Assembly: GCF_027244095.1 (NCBI RefSeq) | Contig: NC_069662.1 | Coordinates: 9,574,501-9,638,500 of the forward strand | Source of the DNA: Hemicordylus capensis | Taxonomy: Eukaryota > Chordata > Lepidosauria > Squamata > Cordylidae | DNA length: 64,000 bases | Direction: 5' to 3' | Shown here: positions 41,840 through 56,300 of the stretch, piece after piece | How the letters are laid out: every line of letters starts with the position of its first letter | Position numbering within the stretch: the stretch's first letter is position 1 | Made by a program: the position numbers and the translations under genes | The notes under the pieces: model-generated | Told to the model about the DNA's origin: nothing | The model's database searches: none | What the model saw: the letters and a program-made list of their open reading frames with translations, nothing else

Positions 41840-42114
41840 TGGAGGATGGCAATGAGAGACTGATGTCATTATACAACATGACATTGGAATGTCCCTATGG
41901 AGCACAACAATTGCACTCAATTTGATCCAAATTGGTGCAGGCCTTGCAACATTGTTGGATGGGAGCACACACATAGCCATTATCTTGAAATGGGTTCTGG
42001 AATTCATTTATGGGACATCAAGCTCTAATGTCCTCTATAATCTAAATATGTAGGCCAAGTTTGGTGCACATTGGTCTGGTGGTTCAAACGTTAGCCCATT
42101 TCCACCCCCAAACT
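41840..42114. repeat. Unclassified repeat (ATTTGATCCAAATTGGTGCA type)
   Basis: Shares phrases such as CCAAATTTGGT/CCAAATTGGTGC and AACATTGTTG(G)ATGGGA with 43420-43655 and 43995-44100. The family is not known to me. Confidence 0.45.
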
Positions 42115-43372
42115 TTGCATGTTCGCACTCTATCTTAACTGGCTGAAATTCAGAAATAAATGTCATTCAGGACTATCTCCCTTAACTGCATTTTATTATA
42201 ATAAAGGAATTGAAAATGAAGCTTTTCTGGGTAATATTCAATTATGGCATGAATACAGGCTGATTACACTTAAAAGTCTAATCCAGAATGGAAATATGAG
42301 ATCTTATACTGAAATCATTCGAACTATGGGTCAAAAAAGGGATTCCTGGGTTTCACTATTTGCAGATTAGATATGCCCTGCAAAAATTAATTTGGAATCA
42401 CAGCCTCCTATGTGAGTTAACCCAGTTTGAATTATTGACTCTTGGAGAATTAAAAAAGGGTCAGCTAGGTATTATTTGTAAGCTCTCCATTTATATCAGT
42501 TAGATATATTAGTTAGATGCAAAAAAGAATGCTTATTAAACAAAATGGGAAACTGATTTAGGGATGGCTGTTTCTGATGATATGTGGTTATGGTTTGGGA
42601 ATATTCCTAGGTACATGTTGAATGTAAATTTAAAAGAGAGGTTTTATGAACTGTTGTTACGTTGGTCCTTAACACCACATAGATTGAGTGCTATATATCT
42701 GGCATGTTGGAATATTTGCTGGAGCAGTCTTGTTAGCATATATTTTAGAAATACCAGACATAGGGATTTCCTGGAGGCAAGTTATTATCAGCATTGAGGA
42801 AATCACTGGGCACCATTTATCTTCAGATCCCTTGCCTTGACTATTTTAGTTTGTTATATTAAGGGAAGAACAGGAATTAATTATCCATTTATTAACCTTG
42901 GTGTTGTGTACAGCCAGTGTGGTGGTGTGGTTAGAGTGTTGGACTAGGACCGGGGACCTGAGTTCAAATCCCCATTCAGCCATGAAACTCACTGGGTAAC
43001 TCTGGGCCAGACATATATCTCTCAGCCTAACCTACCTCACAGGGCTGTTGTGATGAAAAACGTACCCATGTATAATGCTCTGGGCTCCTTGAAGAAACAG
43101 CAGGATAGAAATGTAAAATAAATAAATAAATAACCACTGCCAGATTGGTAATTGCAGTAATTTTTGCAAAAATTAATTTTTTTTTTTGCAAAAAAATTGC
43201 AGTAATTGCAAAAAGACTGATGGTTTCAACATGGCAAGAGTAGTTAATGAAGGTATGGGATTTAGCCAGTATGGTAAAATTAACAAATTATATTAGGACA
43301 AGAGAGGGAAGGCAGTAGAAAGATAGATTTGTTCAAAAATGGTCCCTTTTTATTAGCCTAAAGGAAAGTGAT

Positions 43373-43410
<38 letters not shown>

Positions 43411-43995
43411 TGTTCATCCATATGTGTGTCCCCTGTCCCCCCACAATCAACTTCACAGTGCCTGGACCAATATCAACCAAATTGGGTACAGTTGTAGGGA
43501 TATATAGGGACACCTCAATGGCATAGTTTGCAATGATGTCATCCACCCCAATTCAAGATGGTGGGCACGTGAAGGTTTTAGGCACAACTGGGCTAACTTG
43601 TGAACTGCCTAACCGATTTGGACCAAATTTAGTCCAGTTGTAGGGATAGTAAAAAGAAAGTAGGCAGATTCCTTCTTACCAGAACTTGTTCATTATTGGA
43701 ATAATAAAGTTCAGGATAATACACAACCATTTATGTTGCCTGGAGTAATTTAAGATGAGATTTGTTGCAATGTAAACGTGTGTTTTTATTTAAACTTATG
43801 TCATATGACTTTTTCTTTCCCTTTTGGTTTAATATAACATATATGTTTAAATTTCCTTTTATTCTCTTTCTCCATTTCCTTTAAATTGATATGCTCAAAT
43901 TCATATTACAAAGACTGGGATTAGACATTGTAATTAATATTTCTGGATTTTTATTTTTTATTTGTGTATTTAAAAATAAAAACATGTTTTTGAAA
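42115..43995 (+). mobile_element. LINE-1 ORF2 3' relic with nested insertions
   Basis: The plus strand carries degenerate L1 ORF2 C-terminal sequence, for example NLKERFYELLLRWSLTP and SVWALQ-free stretches rich in W and K, ending in an A/T-rich 3' UTR. A tRNA SINE (42905-43135), a (TG)n tract (43378-43406) and an unclassified repeat (about 43410-43655) are inserted in it. Confidence 0.7.
42905..43135 (+). mobile_element. tRNA-derived SINE inside the LINE-1 relic
   Basis: AGCCAGTGTGGTGGTGTGGT, GAGTTCAAATCCCCATTCAG, ending in AAATAAATAAATAA. Confidence 0.85.
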
Positions 43996-44137
43996 AAAAT
44001 ATCTGCTGTTGAGGTGTCCCTATGTGGTACTTCAACTGTACCAAATTTGGTCCAAATCAGTCTGGGCATTGCAAAGTTGTTGGGGACACCCACACCCACA
44101 CACATTCCCCCCTGCCCAACCTCACACACACACTGTC

Positions 44138-44300
44138 ATGATCAAGCTTGATCAGTCTGAAAAGAGTTCAGGGGATGAGTCTGAGACTGAGGTAACCCTC
44201 CAGTTGACTCCACTTGGAGGAGATGACCCCCCGTCCCCAGAGCTCCTCCCCACCAGTAAAGGGCTCGACAATTCTCTGGAGGATCACACCAGGGAGCAAG
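44138..44300 (+). CDS. Tentative first exon of the lectin-like gene
   Basis: ATG then an acidic, Ser/Thr/Pro-rich reading frame (MIKLDQSEKSSGDESETEV ... SLEDHTREQ) ending phase 1 before GTAAAC, which fits the next exon. It adjoins a repeat and a CA-rich tract, so it could be repeat sequence with a lucky frame. Confidence 0.35.
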
Positions 44301-47300
44301 GTAAACCAGGAAGCAGAACTTTCATCCCACTTCTGTTTCTGTTTCTCTATCTCCCTCTGCTTTCTGATTTGTGTGCTATAAAAATAGCATAAGATTTTTT
44401 GAGTCTGTACAAAAGTGTACATAATATTCATAAACACCTAATTTATCTGTCCATGTTACCTGATATGGGGTGAAACAACACAAAAGGTTCCTCTAGGAGG
44501 AGCCTTCCTTTTGGATATTGGATTATCAGTTATTGCTTGTTTCTGGCCTTTCATCTGAGCTTTAGCAAATACAGCTGCACTGTGTTTATAAATACAGCGT
44601 CTCTCCCAGGCAGGGCCTGTCTGCTGAAACTCTGACTCTCTGATTAACAACTGGGAGCATCTAATCAGGCAAGCAGGTAAATATGACTTGTAGCATTAGC
44701 TCCTAGGGTTATTTTTCATAGGTGCAACATTCTTAGGAGCACTTCACTATGCTTAAAACCATTGCAAAACTCCATGGGACAGAATTCTGGGAAGCAACAG
44801 GAAGATGTGTGGTGTAGTGGTTAGAGTGTTGGACTGGGACCAGGGACATCGGAGTTCAAATCCCCACTCAGACATGAAATTCACTGGGTGACTCTGGGCC
44901 AGTCCCTTATCTCTCAGCCTAGCTTAACTCACAGGATTGTTCGAGGGATAAACAACCACTCTGGGCTCAATAGAGGAAGAGTGAGATATAAATGTACTAA
45001 ATAAACAAATAAATAAACTCACTCTGGGGCTTAGTTGGTTTGGCCATTAACAACCATTAACTGGCCACAGCTCAATGGCTTTTACACAGTGCCATTATGG
45101 CCCAGCTCCTGATACACTGTCCTGTCCCTCACCTGTACCTACCTGCCATTTCTCTCTTCTTCCAGAAACTTAGGATCAACACACGTGTAGGCTCAAACTT
45201 TGAACCAGTCACTTTTTTTGTGTGTGGCTTGCCCTACCTCAAAAAGTTGTTATCAGGATAGAAGGGGTATTCCATGTACATAGCCCAACTCCTTGGAGGA
45301 AGGCTGAATACAAATGTGAGTAATAATTATTCATGTTGTTGTCTTTGCTTAGAGGGTCAAGAGCCGAGTTCAAATGTCTACTCAGCAAGCTCTCTGGGTG
45401 ACCTTGGATCAGAAACTCTCTCAGGCTAGCCTACCCATTGTGAAGAATAAAGAAAGGGAGAGGAGAGGGGGAGAGGACCCTGTGCACCACTTTGAGATCC
45501 TTGGAGATCGGGCGGGATAAAACAGAAAGTTATTCCTTTAAAAAAAGGAATATTCCTTATAAAAATCTTCCTTATATTATATTCCTTATAAAAAAGGAAT
45601 AAATTTCCTTTTTTTAAAAATCCCACCCTGTTCAGGGTGTAGCTGTCCAATGCACAGTGACAGACGATATCTTGAGGATTTGGGAAAGAGGAAAAAGGAG
45701 TTTTGGCCACTGGAGGGCCCGAATGTAGACAGAGCCTCATTTCTGCCAGGACTGACGAAACCACCTTCTCTCTGTTGGGAATTTTCTGTGGTAAGAGAAT
45801 CCCTTTTTAATTATAGCAGAGTGCACAGAGGCACAACACAGTGAAATTTACTTAGGCATGCGTGTATGCTGAGAGTAAAGTAACTTGGAGCCAATTCATA
45901 GTTTCAAATCAATATATAAGGCATTTATTAAGGAACTCCATTCTAGATAGGAAAGTGAGGAGTTAGGATCTCTAATCTATCTGTCTAGCTGGATGCAGAT
46001 GGATTCTGCATCTTCTCTGCACACATGGTGCAGAGAGAGGAGCTTGCCATGTTGCAAGGTAGAAGGACAGATAGGGAAGAGAAGGAGGAAGTTAATCCCT
46101 AAGAGTACCAATCCACATTTCAAAAGGGATAGTGTCAGAGCAGTAGAGAAGCGATGACCAATGTCTTGACCCTCTAGCCCTCTGACTCACTCGTCTGTCC
46201 TTCACTGTCTGAGACAAGAGACAGCGCAAAGTCCTTAACTTACAACACTCTCTACCACCTCTTCAGTGCAGCTTCCACATTCCCTACAGCTTCCTTTCAG
46301 ACATGACAGCTTGGTGTGCTGGACTCATGACCATTGCGCTTGTGACCACTGGCAGCATTGTGACAGGTAAGATTTTATGTATGGCTTCGGGGTCTAGGGG
46401 TGTGATTCTCACCTAGGGTGCAAGAAGTCTAGGGTTCAACTTCTGGACAAGCCCTGGCAGGAGTAGATGGGTGGCTCTGCCTTGAGTAAGAGCTAGGGTA
46501 GCAGCGTAGCTGAAAGACTGAGCTGTGAGTCTGAAGTTCTCCAGTTCAGATCTTGCCTCTGCCATGAATTCACCGGGTTGCCTTAGAAAAGCCTCTGAGT
46601 TTCAGCTGTCATAAAGGAGGACCATAGCTCAGTGGCAGATCAGCTCTGCTGGTGGCCAACATTCAGACTAAGGCGGCTCTTGCACAACAAAGGTGATCAT
46701 GTAGCTGCACAAAGTCCTAAAGTGGCACTCCTGCACAGACATTCCCTGCAGGAACAGGTTTCCCAAAGAGAACATAAGAACAGCCCTGCTGGGTCAGGCC
46801 GAAGAAGGCCCATCTAGTCCAGCATCCTGTTTCGCACAGTGGCCCACCAGATGCCGCTGGAAGCCACAGGCAGGAGTTGGGGGCATGCCCTCTCTCCTGC
46901 TGTTACTCCCCTGCAACTGCTACTCAGAGGCATCATGCCTTTGAGCCTGGAGGTGGCCTATAGCCCTCCGACTAGTAGCTATTGATAGACCTCTCCTCCA
47001 TGAAGTTATATCCAAACCCCTCTTAAAGCCATCCAGGTTGTTGGCTGTCACCACATGTTGTGGCAGAGATTTCCACAAGTGGATTATGTGAGGTGTGATG
47101 ATGTGTCTCTCTTCCAACAGAGAGACACATCACAGGTTGTGCACCTTGTTGTGCAAGGATGTTTGTGCTAGTGCAACATGAGTCTGAAACACAAACTCCC
47201 AGCATAGCAGAGTGAGGTATCACATATTTGTGATTCCACAACTTTTTTGCAGAACATAGGAGCACAGGTAGCTGCCTAAGCCTTATACTGAGTCAGACCT

Positions 47301-50300
47301 TTGGTCCATCTAGCTCAGTTTTGTCTTCACAGACTGGCAGCAGCTTCTCCAAGGTTTCAGGCAGGAGTCTCTCTCAGCCCTATCTTGGAGATGCTACCAG
47401 AGAGGGAAGGGAACTTGGAACTTTCTTCATGCAAGCACACAGATGCTCTTCCCAGAGTGGCCCCATCCCCTCAGGGGAATATCTTACAGTTCTCTCACAT
47501 GCAGTTTCCCATTCAAATGCAACCAGGCCTGCTTAGCAGACAATCCATGCTTGCTACCACAAGACCAGCTCTTCTCCTAGATAGGTAGCAAGGAAGGCAG
47601 TAGCAAGGAAGACTCTCTGAATGAGATCCTGGCGAGCTGTTGCTAGTCAAGGCAGACCATGAGAGTGGTACATAAGAGCAGCTCTACTGAATCAGGCCCA
47701 AGGCCCATCCATTCCAGCATCCAAAGTGGCCCACCAGGTGCCTCTGGGAAGCCCACAGGCAAGAGGTGAGAGCATGCCCTCTCTCCTGCTGTTGCTCCCC
47801 TGCAACTAGTACTCAGAGGCATTTTGCCTCTGAGGCTGGAGATGGCTTATAGCCCTTACTAGTAGCCATTGATAGACTTGTCCTCCATGACTTTATCTAA
47901 GCCCCATCCCACAGGGTTTAACGGCAGCTAATGGAATAGGATCCAGAAGTGCAAGGAGAGAAGAAGAGGCTGCTGGCAACTTGCCCACTTCGTTGCCACT
48001 TCCAAAGCTTCCCAGAGTCATAGGAACATAGGAAGCTGCCATATATTGAGTCAGACCATAGGTCCATCTAGCTCAGTATTGTCTTCACAGACTGGCAGTG
48101 GCTTCTCCAAGTTCGCAGGCAGGAATCTCTCTCAGCCCTATTTTGGAGAAGCCACCAGGGAGGGAACTTGGAACCTTCTGCTCTTCCAAGAGTGGCTCCA
48201 TCCCTTAAGGGGAATAACCTGAAGTGCTCACACTTCTAGTCTCCCATTCATATGCAACCAGGGTGGACCCTGCTTCGCTAAGGGGACAAGCCATGCTTGC
48301 TACCACAAGACCAGCTCTGCTCTCCTCTCCAGTTGGAAAGGGGTCTGGCCCCACCAGGCGCATGGGTCTGGGCAGCATTTAGCACTTGGCGTCAGGTGCT
48401 GCAATATGTTGGGCTGCCCCTGGATTTTTCAGACTTTTCCTTGGGCTGCCCTTGAGTGTTCTCCCATAATGTCGCTGAACTCAACCCTCCCTTCTTTTTG
48501 GGAGGAAAAATGCAAGGACTGTGCTTCTGCAAAAGTAGTACATGGGCCAAAATTAGCTGGGACCACCAGGGCGCTTTCCAGATTAGCTGCTCAAAAGCAG
48601 CTAAATGCCTCGTTCAGGCAAATCTCAGTCAAAACGTAAAACCTGCCGGGGGAGCAGTCTCGTGAAAACCAACAACCCAGAAAAATGACACTTTTTTTTA
48701 CACTGGATCAATGACCTCATAGCACTAAATAGCAGTGATTAAATTCAAAACAAGGCATCCGAAATATGAACGGCACCCTGTGGTGGTGGACTGTGGTGTC
48801 ACGACATAGGAATTGTGGAAGCACATTTCAGAGATATGTCCTCCTGACCCCGTTTTAGGGTCTAATGTAGAAAGCGCCCAGATTGAAAACCATGATGTAA
48901 ATACGATAAAGAAACAGACAATAATAAGATATATATTTCTTCTCAGGTCCTAAACAGTCCCTGCAAAGGATCCCACGGGATGACGATAGTGGCGAGGCTT
49001 CAACCACATCAGGTCAGTGCAGATTGTTTTGTTACGGGACAAATGGAATTGGTTAACATGAACCAGGTTCCAAGAGGCATTTAGAGCATCCCTAGAGCAT
49101 TATTTATTTCAGGATCACGAAAGGCAGAGTACAGGTCAAGAAATCTGACCAGCGCTGGGCCCCGAGGGCATCCAGCTGCTAGTTTATATAGATCAAAACC
49201 AGCAAGCAAATCAAAAAGCAAATGAAACAGACTCTTCAATAATGTTTTTGTCATTAAAAATAGCTGTATTCATGCAGTGCCAACTAGCCTTGGCATGAGC
49301 TACTGTTTTACCCGCTTCTTTTCTGCTGAGACGTTTGTCTCATACCCTTGGCATTCTTCTTGTTCAGGCCTGTCGAAGTCCTAATGGCCTAGGAGCCTGA
49401 ACCAAACTTAACTGTGAGCCTGGATTAAACTTCCCTGCATCACTGTCACCTCTGCTAGAGAAGGCGCTTATTCACAACAGCATTATGCTAGCACAACATT
49501 CATTTTGTGGTGCTAAAAGGAGACAACAGCGTTTGTTATTCACAACAGCAAGCTCCCAATGTCATGTAACTCACCTGCACAACAGCCTTGTGCATTCACA
49601 GTGTCCTTCCACAAGTGCACCGTTGGTCAGGATGCTGGCCAGTGTAGATACACCCCTGTTCCCTATTCCTATTGCATTTAGCACCAAAGACTTCTGCCTT
49701 GTGGGGGGGGACCGGCATCTCCCTAGATTCTGCTAGGAACCTAGGAAATGGCCTTATACTGACTCAGACCCTTGATCCATCGAGATCAGTATTGTCTACA
49801 CAGACTGGCAGTGGCTTCTCCAAGGTAGCAGGCAGGAAAGACCAGCTCTCTTCCCATGATACTTAGCTTGTCTCGTAGAGAAGTTTCTTTCTTTTCCAGC
49901 CAATCTGTGTCCCTGCACTCAGGGCTGCTGTGACAACCATTGGTTCCAGTACAAAGATGCTTGTTTCCTGCCAGTTTCCCAACCCCAGATATGGAGGCAG
50001 GCTGAGGTAATGTGATTTTTGTGTGTGTGTGTGTGTGTGTGTTTGTGTGTGCGCGCAAACCCTCAGGCAACAGGAGACAGGGAAGAGGACACTTCCATAA
50101 AGAGCACTTTGAGATTTTGTTGCTCATGGCCAAAAGTCGGTTTCAAACATAACCTCCACGTGGCAACTGAAAAATGGATCCTTATGTCAGTGATCCCCAC
50201 GTTCCCATAACCGTAAAGATCTATCTGGAGAGCCATGCAAGATCAGACCAAAAGGTTAGTCTAATCCAGCGTCCGCAGTGACCTCTGGAAAGAGGAGGCA

Positions 50301-53300
50301 ATGACCCTCTCCTGCTCTTGCTCCCCAGCAGAAAACATTCAGAGGTAGACTGCCTCTGAACATGGAGGTTCCATATACCCATCATGATAGCCATTGATAA
50401 ATGTATCTTCCTCCGTCAATGTAGCCCTATTCACACACTATGACCAACACACGTACAATCTGTACACTAGATGTACACAGGTAGTTATTCATGTGTTGCA
50501 CTGAATGCAGGTCAATGTTATGCTGAATACAATGTTACACTGAACGATCTTGCACTTCAGGGGGCCTGGAATATAGGAAGCTGCCATCTACCGAGTCAGA
50601 CCATTGGTCCATCTAGCTCAGTATTGCCTGCACAGACTGGCAGCAGCTCATCCAAGATTACAGGCAGGACTCTCTCTCATCCCAATCTGGAGATGCCAGG
50701 GAAGGAAACTGGAACCTTCTGCACACAAGTATACAGGTGCTCTTCCCAGAGGGACCTATCTTACAGTGCTCACAAATGTCACCTCCCATTCAAATGCAAA
50801 CCAAGGTGGACCCTGCTTAGAAAAAGGGGATAATTCATTTTTGCTACCACAAGACCAGCTCTCCTGTATCCTGGTTTACCTTTTAAATGAATGTACAAAC
50901 AGCCATTCACATACAGGGAAAACCTGTATGTGTGTGTACGGACATCTGAGCTCAGGTACAACATAATGTCTGAATAGGACTACTGTGTCACAGGGATGAG
51001 TAGGAACGATCTGAGAAAATCCTCTGGCATTTCTCCTTGGGTGGAACTCAAATACTTTACACATTTCTTTAAAAAGAAAGAGCCCTAACATCTAAGCTAA
51101 GGTATCAGGGGCAGCTCTAGGAAGTGATTGGGGAAGCTGCACCTGTTGAATTTCTGCCTGGATGCATCCCTCCCCAGCCCAACATCCAGCTGAAATAACA
51201 AGGCAAAGTGTGGCTGCTCGGAGCCTCATTTGTATAGCCAGCATAATATAGGAGACTGTACAAAGTCTTTGCCGCTTTTATTATTATTATTATTATTATT
51301 ATTTTACATTTATATCCCGCTCTCCAAGGAGCCCAGAGCGGTGTACTACATACTTGAGTTTCTCTTTCACAACAACCCTGTGAAGTAGGTTAGGCTGAGA
51401 GAGAAGTGATTGGCCCAGAGTCACCCAGCTAGTTTCATGGCTGAATGGAGATTTGAACTTGGGTGTCCCCGGTCCTAGTCCAGCACTCTAACCACTACAC
51501 CACGCTGGCTCTCTTTATGGCACAGAAGTTAAGGTGGGTATTCCCTGGCCCCATGCCCAAACTGGAGGAGAGCTGGTCTTGTGGTACAGAAAGAAGAGCA
51601 AAAAGAACCTGTGAACAAAAAAAATAACTGGACCAACTCTCAACACACTGAAGACAATCAACTGATATGGAATAGACTGAAGTGAAATATGTAACAAAGA
51701 ACGTATTTATGAAATAGACAAAGCCACCTGGCCAAATGCAGACACTCAAAACACAGAAATTAAATAACTGAATTCAACATGAAAATGCAGCATACAGAAC
51801 CAATGAATCTACAGAACAACAACAATATGAAAAACTGATGAATGGTGTATATATAGTAACCAGGCAGAGTCCAAGATGTATTCCGGATAAGGAGAAGTAC
51901 ATGCAGTTCAGGTGATGAGTCCTTGAATTTAAAAAAAGGAAGCAGCCTGCTCTGTGATGTATGCAGTATGGTCTTGTGGTACAAGCATGAATTGTCCCCT
52001 CTTCTAAGCAGGTTCTGCCCTGATTTGCATTTGAATGGGAGACTATGTGTAAGCACTGTAAGATAGGGGCCCCCAACCTGCGGCCCTCCAGATGTTGATG
52101 AAATACAATTCCCATCATCCCAGCCATTGTAGCTGGGGATGCTGGGAATTGTAGTTTGGCAAAATCTGGAGGGCCGCAGGTTGGGGACCCCTGCTGCAAG
52201 ACATTCCCCTGAGGGGATGGGGCCACTCTGGGAAGAGTAGCTGCCTGCTTGCATGCAGAACGTTCCAAGTTCCCTCCCTGGCATCTCCAAGATAGAACTG
52301 AGAGAGAGACTCCAGCCTGCAAGCTTGGAGTAGTTGCTGCCAATCTGCGTAGACAATCTTGAGCTAGATGGACCAATGGTCTGACTCGGTAGAAGTACCT
52401 GTGTTGACCCCCTGTGACACCTGCCACAAGTTCCCTATGGAAGGAAAGTGAGACAGACATCTTTACGAGGAATAAAAGAAACCCATGCAGCCATCGTGTC
52501 ATGCTGAAATATACAGCTGTTTGCTTTGACAGCAGGTACACAGCCATGGATAGGGAATAACCACTTGTATGGCCAGGAGTTGTTTTTTCTTGTGATGGGT
52601 TATCTCATCCTGGCAAGGGGGTAAGAATTTTGGTTGGGCCAATAAATCTGGGCCAATTGGCATTCGGGTGCTGGAAAGTGGTAGCCGCTCTAGCCACTCT
52701 GGTTCTGCATGCGTATTTCACTTCAGAAAAACTGCAAGGAGGAGTACGATGCCCATCTAGCCTCCGTTCACAGCCAGGAGGAAAACAACTTCATCTTCTA
52801 CCTGATGGGGCAACAAGAGGAATATTGGCTTGGAGCTTGGAGAACTGAGGTAAGTGGAGTGGGAGGCATGGTGTGCACAAAACGGGGGTTTGCATGGGTG
52901 AATCAACGTCATTGTTTGCCGAGTTCTGAAAATGCTACCGTTCTTTAGTGTAGAATCCAAGGAAAAGAGTTGTGGCATGTAAGGACAAAGCGTGGAGTGC
53001 AACCAGGAATATTAATAGTTTAATGAAATAGATATTGTGTACAGAGAGGCATGTGCAGACTGCTTTTCAGTGCTCTTGCTGCTGGCTGGGTGTTTTTTTT
53101 AGCCCCGCCTCTACTCCAGGACTGGAATACAAGTAACTAAAGCCCCATTCAAAAGCTGGGCTGGATCAAGGAATGGGTTAACTAAAAACACCACATAATG
53201 CACCATCCAGATCATTCATGCCATCTACACCTTTACATATATGACGTAGGGTCACATGCCCATGTGCTCTATTTCCCTACTATATATTTTGAAGGATTTT

Positions 53301-56300
53301 GTTTGTGCAAAATAAAGTCTTACTTTGTGATTCTCTACAAACACCAAATTTTGTGTAAACAATCCTGCCACTCAAATTAGCTGAACACACTACTCCTTAC
53401 ACCAGAATATGCTGGGTGAAAGGTTTAAGTGATTATTTTTGGATTTTTAAAGAAGAAATTCTGGATATAATAATCATATTTCAGAAGTTATTGTTCTCAG
53501 TCGATTTTTAATACTCAATAATCAGATCAATCATTCCAGCATTTCGATAATGACCCTGTCTAGATTCCCTGCAAAGAGCTGAAAAGGAAAGCAAAATAGG
53601 AGAAAAGGGCTTCATGGAAGCAACCTTAGAACTGCTGCAGTAATGCTTGGGGTGGGAGTTGTAAAACTTCCCGGGTTCTTTAACCAAGTACGTGATAGAT
53701 GGCGCCTCACATGTGAGGAATGCCTTCCCTTCCCTGCACCCTCCACTTCCCATGTCTCCCATAAATCACTTTCCTCTATACTGTATCAGGGCTGCTCAAA
53801 TATGACCCTCCTGTTTTTGGACTACAGCTCCCAGCATCCCCAGCCACAGTGGCCAATAGTCAGGGATGATGGGAATTGTAGGCCGACATCTGCAGGAGGG
53901 CTGAAGTTGAGTAACCCCGCTCTGTATGGGTAAGGGCCTGAACTTAGCTCTCCTCATTTCTCAGACGATGCTCTCTTCCTGGTGTGTGTGTGGTGTTTTT
54001 AACCTTTCTTTTGTTTTGCTTTGCTTTAAAACGGTTGGCTTCTTAGGGCCCATCGTCAGACTGGCGGTGGACTGACAACTCTACGTGGCAGTATGAAGCT
54101 TTTCGGCCAAACGTGCAACCTCAATACATGCAGCATCACATCCTCGTTGAGAAATCGCATCGTGGTAAATGGACTGGAGGGGAGAGTGGGAAAGGGTCCT
54201 CGCAAGGGCTGTTCTCATGATGGTTAAGTATCCATCATGAGAACAAGTAGGGCAAGAACTCTACCCAGCTATGGAAGCCGTGTGTGCTTCCAATTTTCAG
54301 TAATGTGTGAATTAAAAGGTAGGTCAGAGGAGAGAAAAGTGATTGTGTGGGAGGCAGGCATTTCCTCCTACCTTGGTTATATGCTGGGTAAAAGTGCTGG
54401 GTAGGATGACATAAGAACATCCCTACTGGATCAGGCAGAAGGCCCATCCAATCCAGCATCCTGTTTTGCACAGCCTGATTAGGCAGGTTGCTTTATTGGG
54501 GGAGGGGAGAGAGGGGTTGCTACCTATGTGCCCAGCATGTTTTTTGCTCAACACTTTATTTTCTTTAAGCCCCCCACCCCCCGGTTTATTTAAATGAGCT
54601 CTGGAAGGGAAGGAGAAGTGGCTTCCTCACTAACACAAGGGACAGCCAACCAACACTCAGCCCAGCTCTAAGTGTAGGGGAGGCAGAATTGCTTCATGGT
54701 TCACTGAGACTGGCCAATCAGAGCTGTGCAAATAGGGTTTTGTGGTCTAATGCAGGAGAATGGTCCTCCCCACAATCCTGAGTGCACTCCTTGGAACAGG
54801 CGGCTATATACACATGGAATATTTATTATTTATTTGTTTGTTTGATTGATTTCTAGACCGCCATTACAGAATAAATTGCTCAGGGCGGTGAGCATGCTTC
54901 CATGCGGTGAGCATGCTTCCATGCAGTGAGCATGCTTCCATGGTGGACTCCTAGCTGAAACAATCTACATTTGTCATTCTCAGAGGGCTCATCCAGAGGG
55001 TGATTTATTCCAACTTCAGTGCGAGTTCCAATGAGAGGTGTAACAAGTCATCCCCATGAGGCTCAAGGACGTTGCATAAATTCTTAGTTCCATCTGCTGG
55101 TAATCTGGAAAAGCCATGTCTTTTTCAAGTTAGATTAAAAGTAGCAATGAAAAGTCAGTGTTTTCATGGATTGCCAACAGATGGCGCTAAGAACTTAAGC
55201 AATCATGTGGATGACCCATTACATCTCCCATTGGAATTTGTGCTGAAGCTGGTATACGGTAAATCAATGTCTAGAAAAGCCCAGAGTCTCCAATGAAATA
55301 GATACATTAATAGATCTTTGAATGCATTTCTTAGGGTGTAAGCAGTCCCTGGGAACATTAGAGGTCAGTGAGACTGAGAGCGGGGGGCGGCGGGGCGAAA
55401 ATTTAAATTTCTCATGTGAGAACACACTGTCTTCTTATTGGAAAGAAGGTTGGTCTTGTGCTGCTGTGTTTAGCTGAGGTGGAGTATATATGTGAGAGGA
55501 GATGTGGCATTGCTTATTGATTTATATAAACAATAAGCATTTTATTATTTATTGGAACAGTGATTCCCCTCCCACCTCTTCGTCAGAAGCAACTAAGAAT
55601 CTTTTTTTAAAGTAGTAACACCAACTACAAAGTTTTAAAATGGTGATATTTAACTGATAAAACTGTCCATTGGGAACTGCAGGGGTTTTTCAGGATCCTA
55701 GACATTGTCAGACTACACCGCCCATCATCCCCAGACACAATGGCTGAAGAGGATGATGGGAGTTGTAGTCCAGTAATATCTGGGGTCTCAGGTTGGAGAG
55801 CCTCTGGGTTAACAAGGGCTTTGCATAAAAATATCTCTACCTTTAGAACCTCAAGGAGCTCCAGTGATGTGGTACCACTTCTGAAACAGTCCTGCTCCTT
55901 ACTGCCAGCCAGGGCACCTCAGGAGGTGGGCATATTCTCAGCAGGGCCTCCAAAGGAGAGCTCAGTAACTGGGCATAGGGCCGCAGAGAGGTAATTGGGT
56001 GTCTGAGACATCTTGGGGACCGCCTCCTGCACCCCACCATGCTGTCAGTAAATAACAACGGTGATAGTATGCTGGGTCCTCAACCTGCTGCATCCACTGA
56101 CTGGGCAATTCCATAGCTGGACAGTTTGAGAAAGCTTTTGGGGCTTTTGCACAAGTGGGTGTGGTTTCCTCCATGATCCAAGGGGGAGTGCCAAGTTCCA
56201 ACCATTTAACCCAAAGATATTACTGTGCCCCCATCCAGAACCAATACTCTTATCTCCTGTACAACCCTGGGCAGTCACTAACCCAGTAACAATGGGAGTG

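Noticed and set aside
51774-52547. 257-codon minus-strand open frame
   Set aside because: It runs through an antisense SINE and a MITE and shows no protein family signal.
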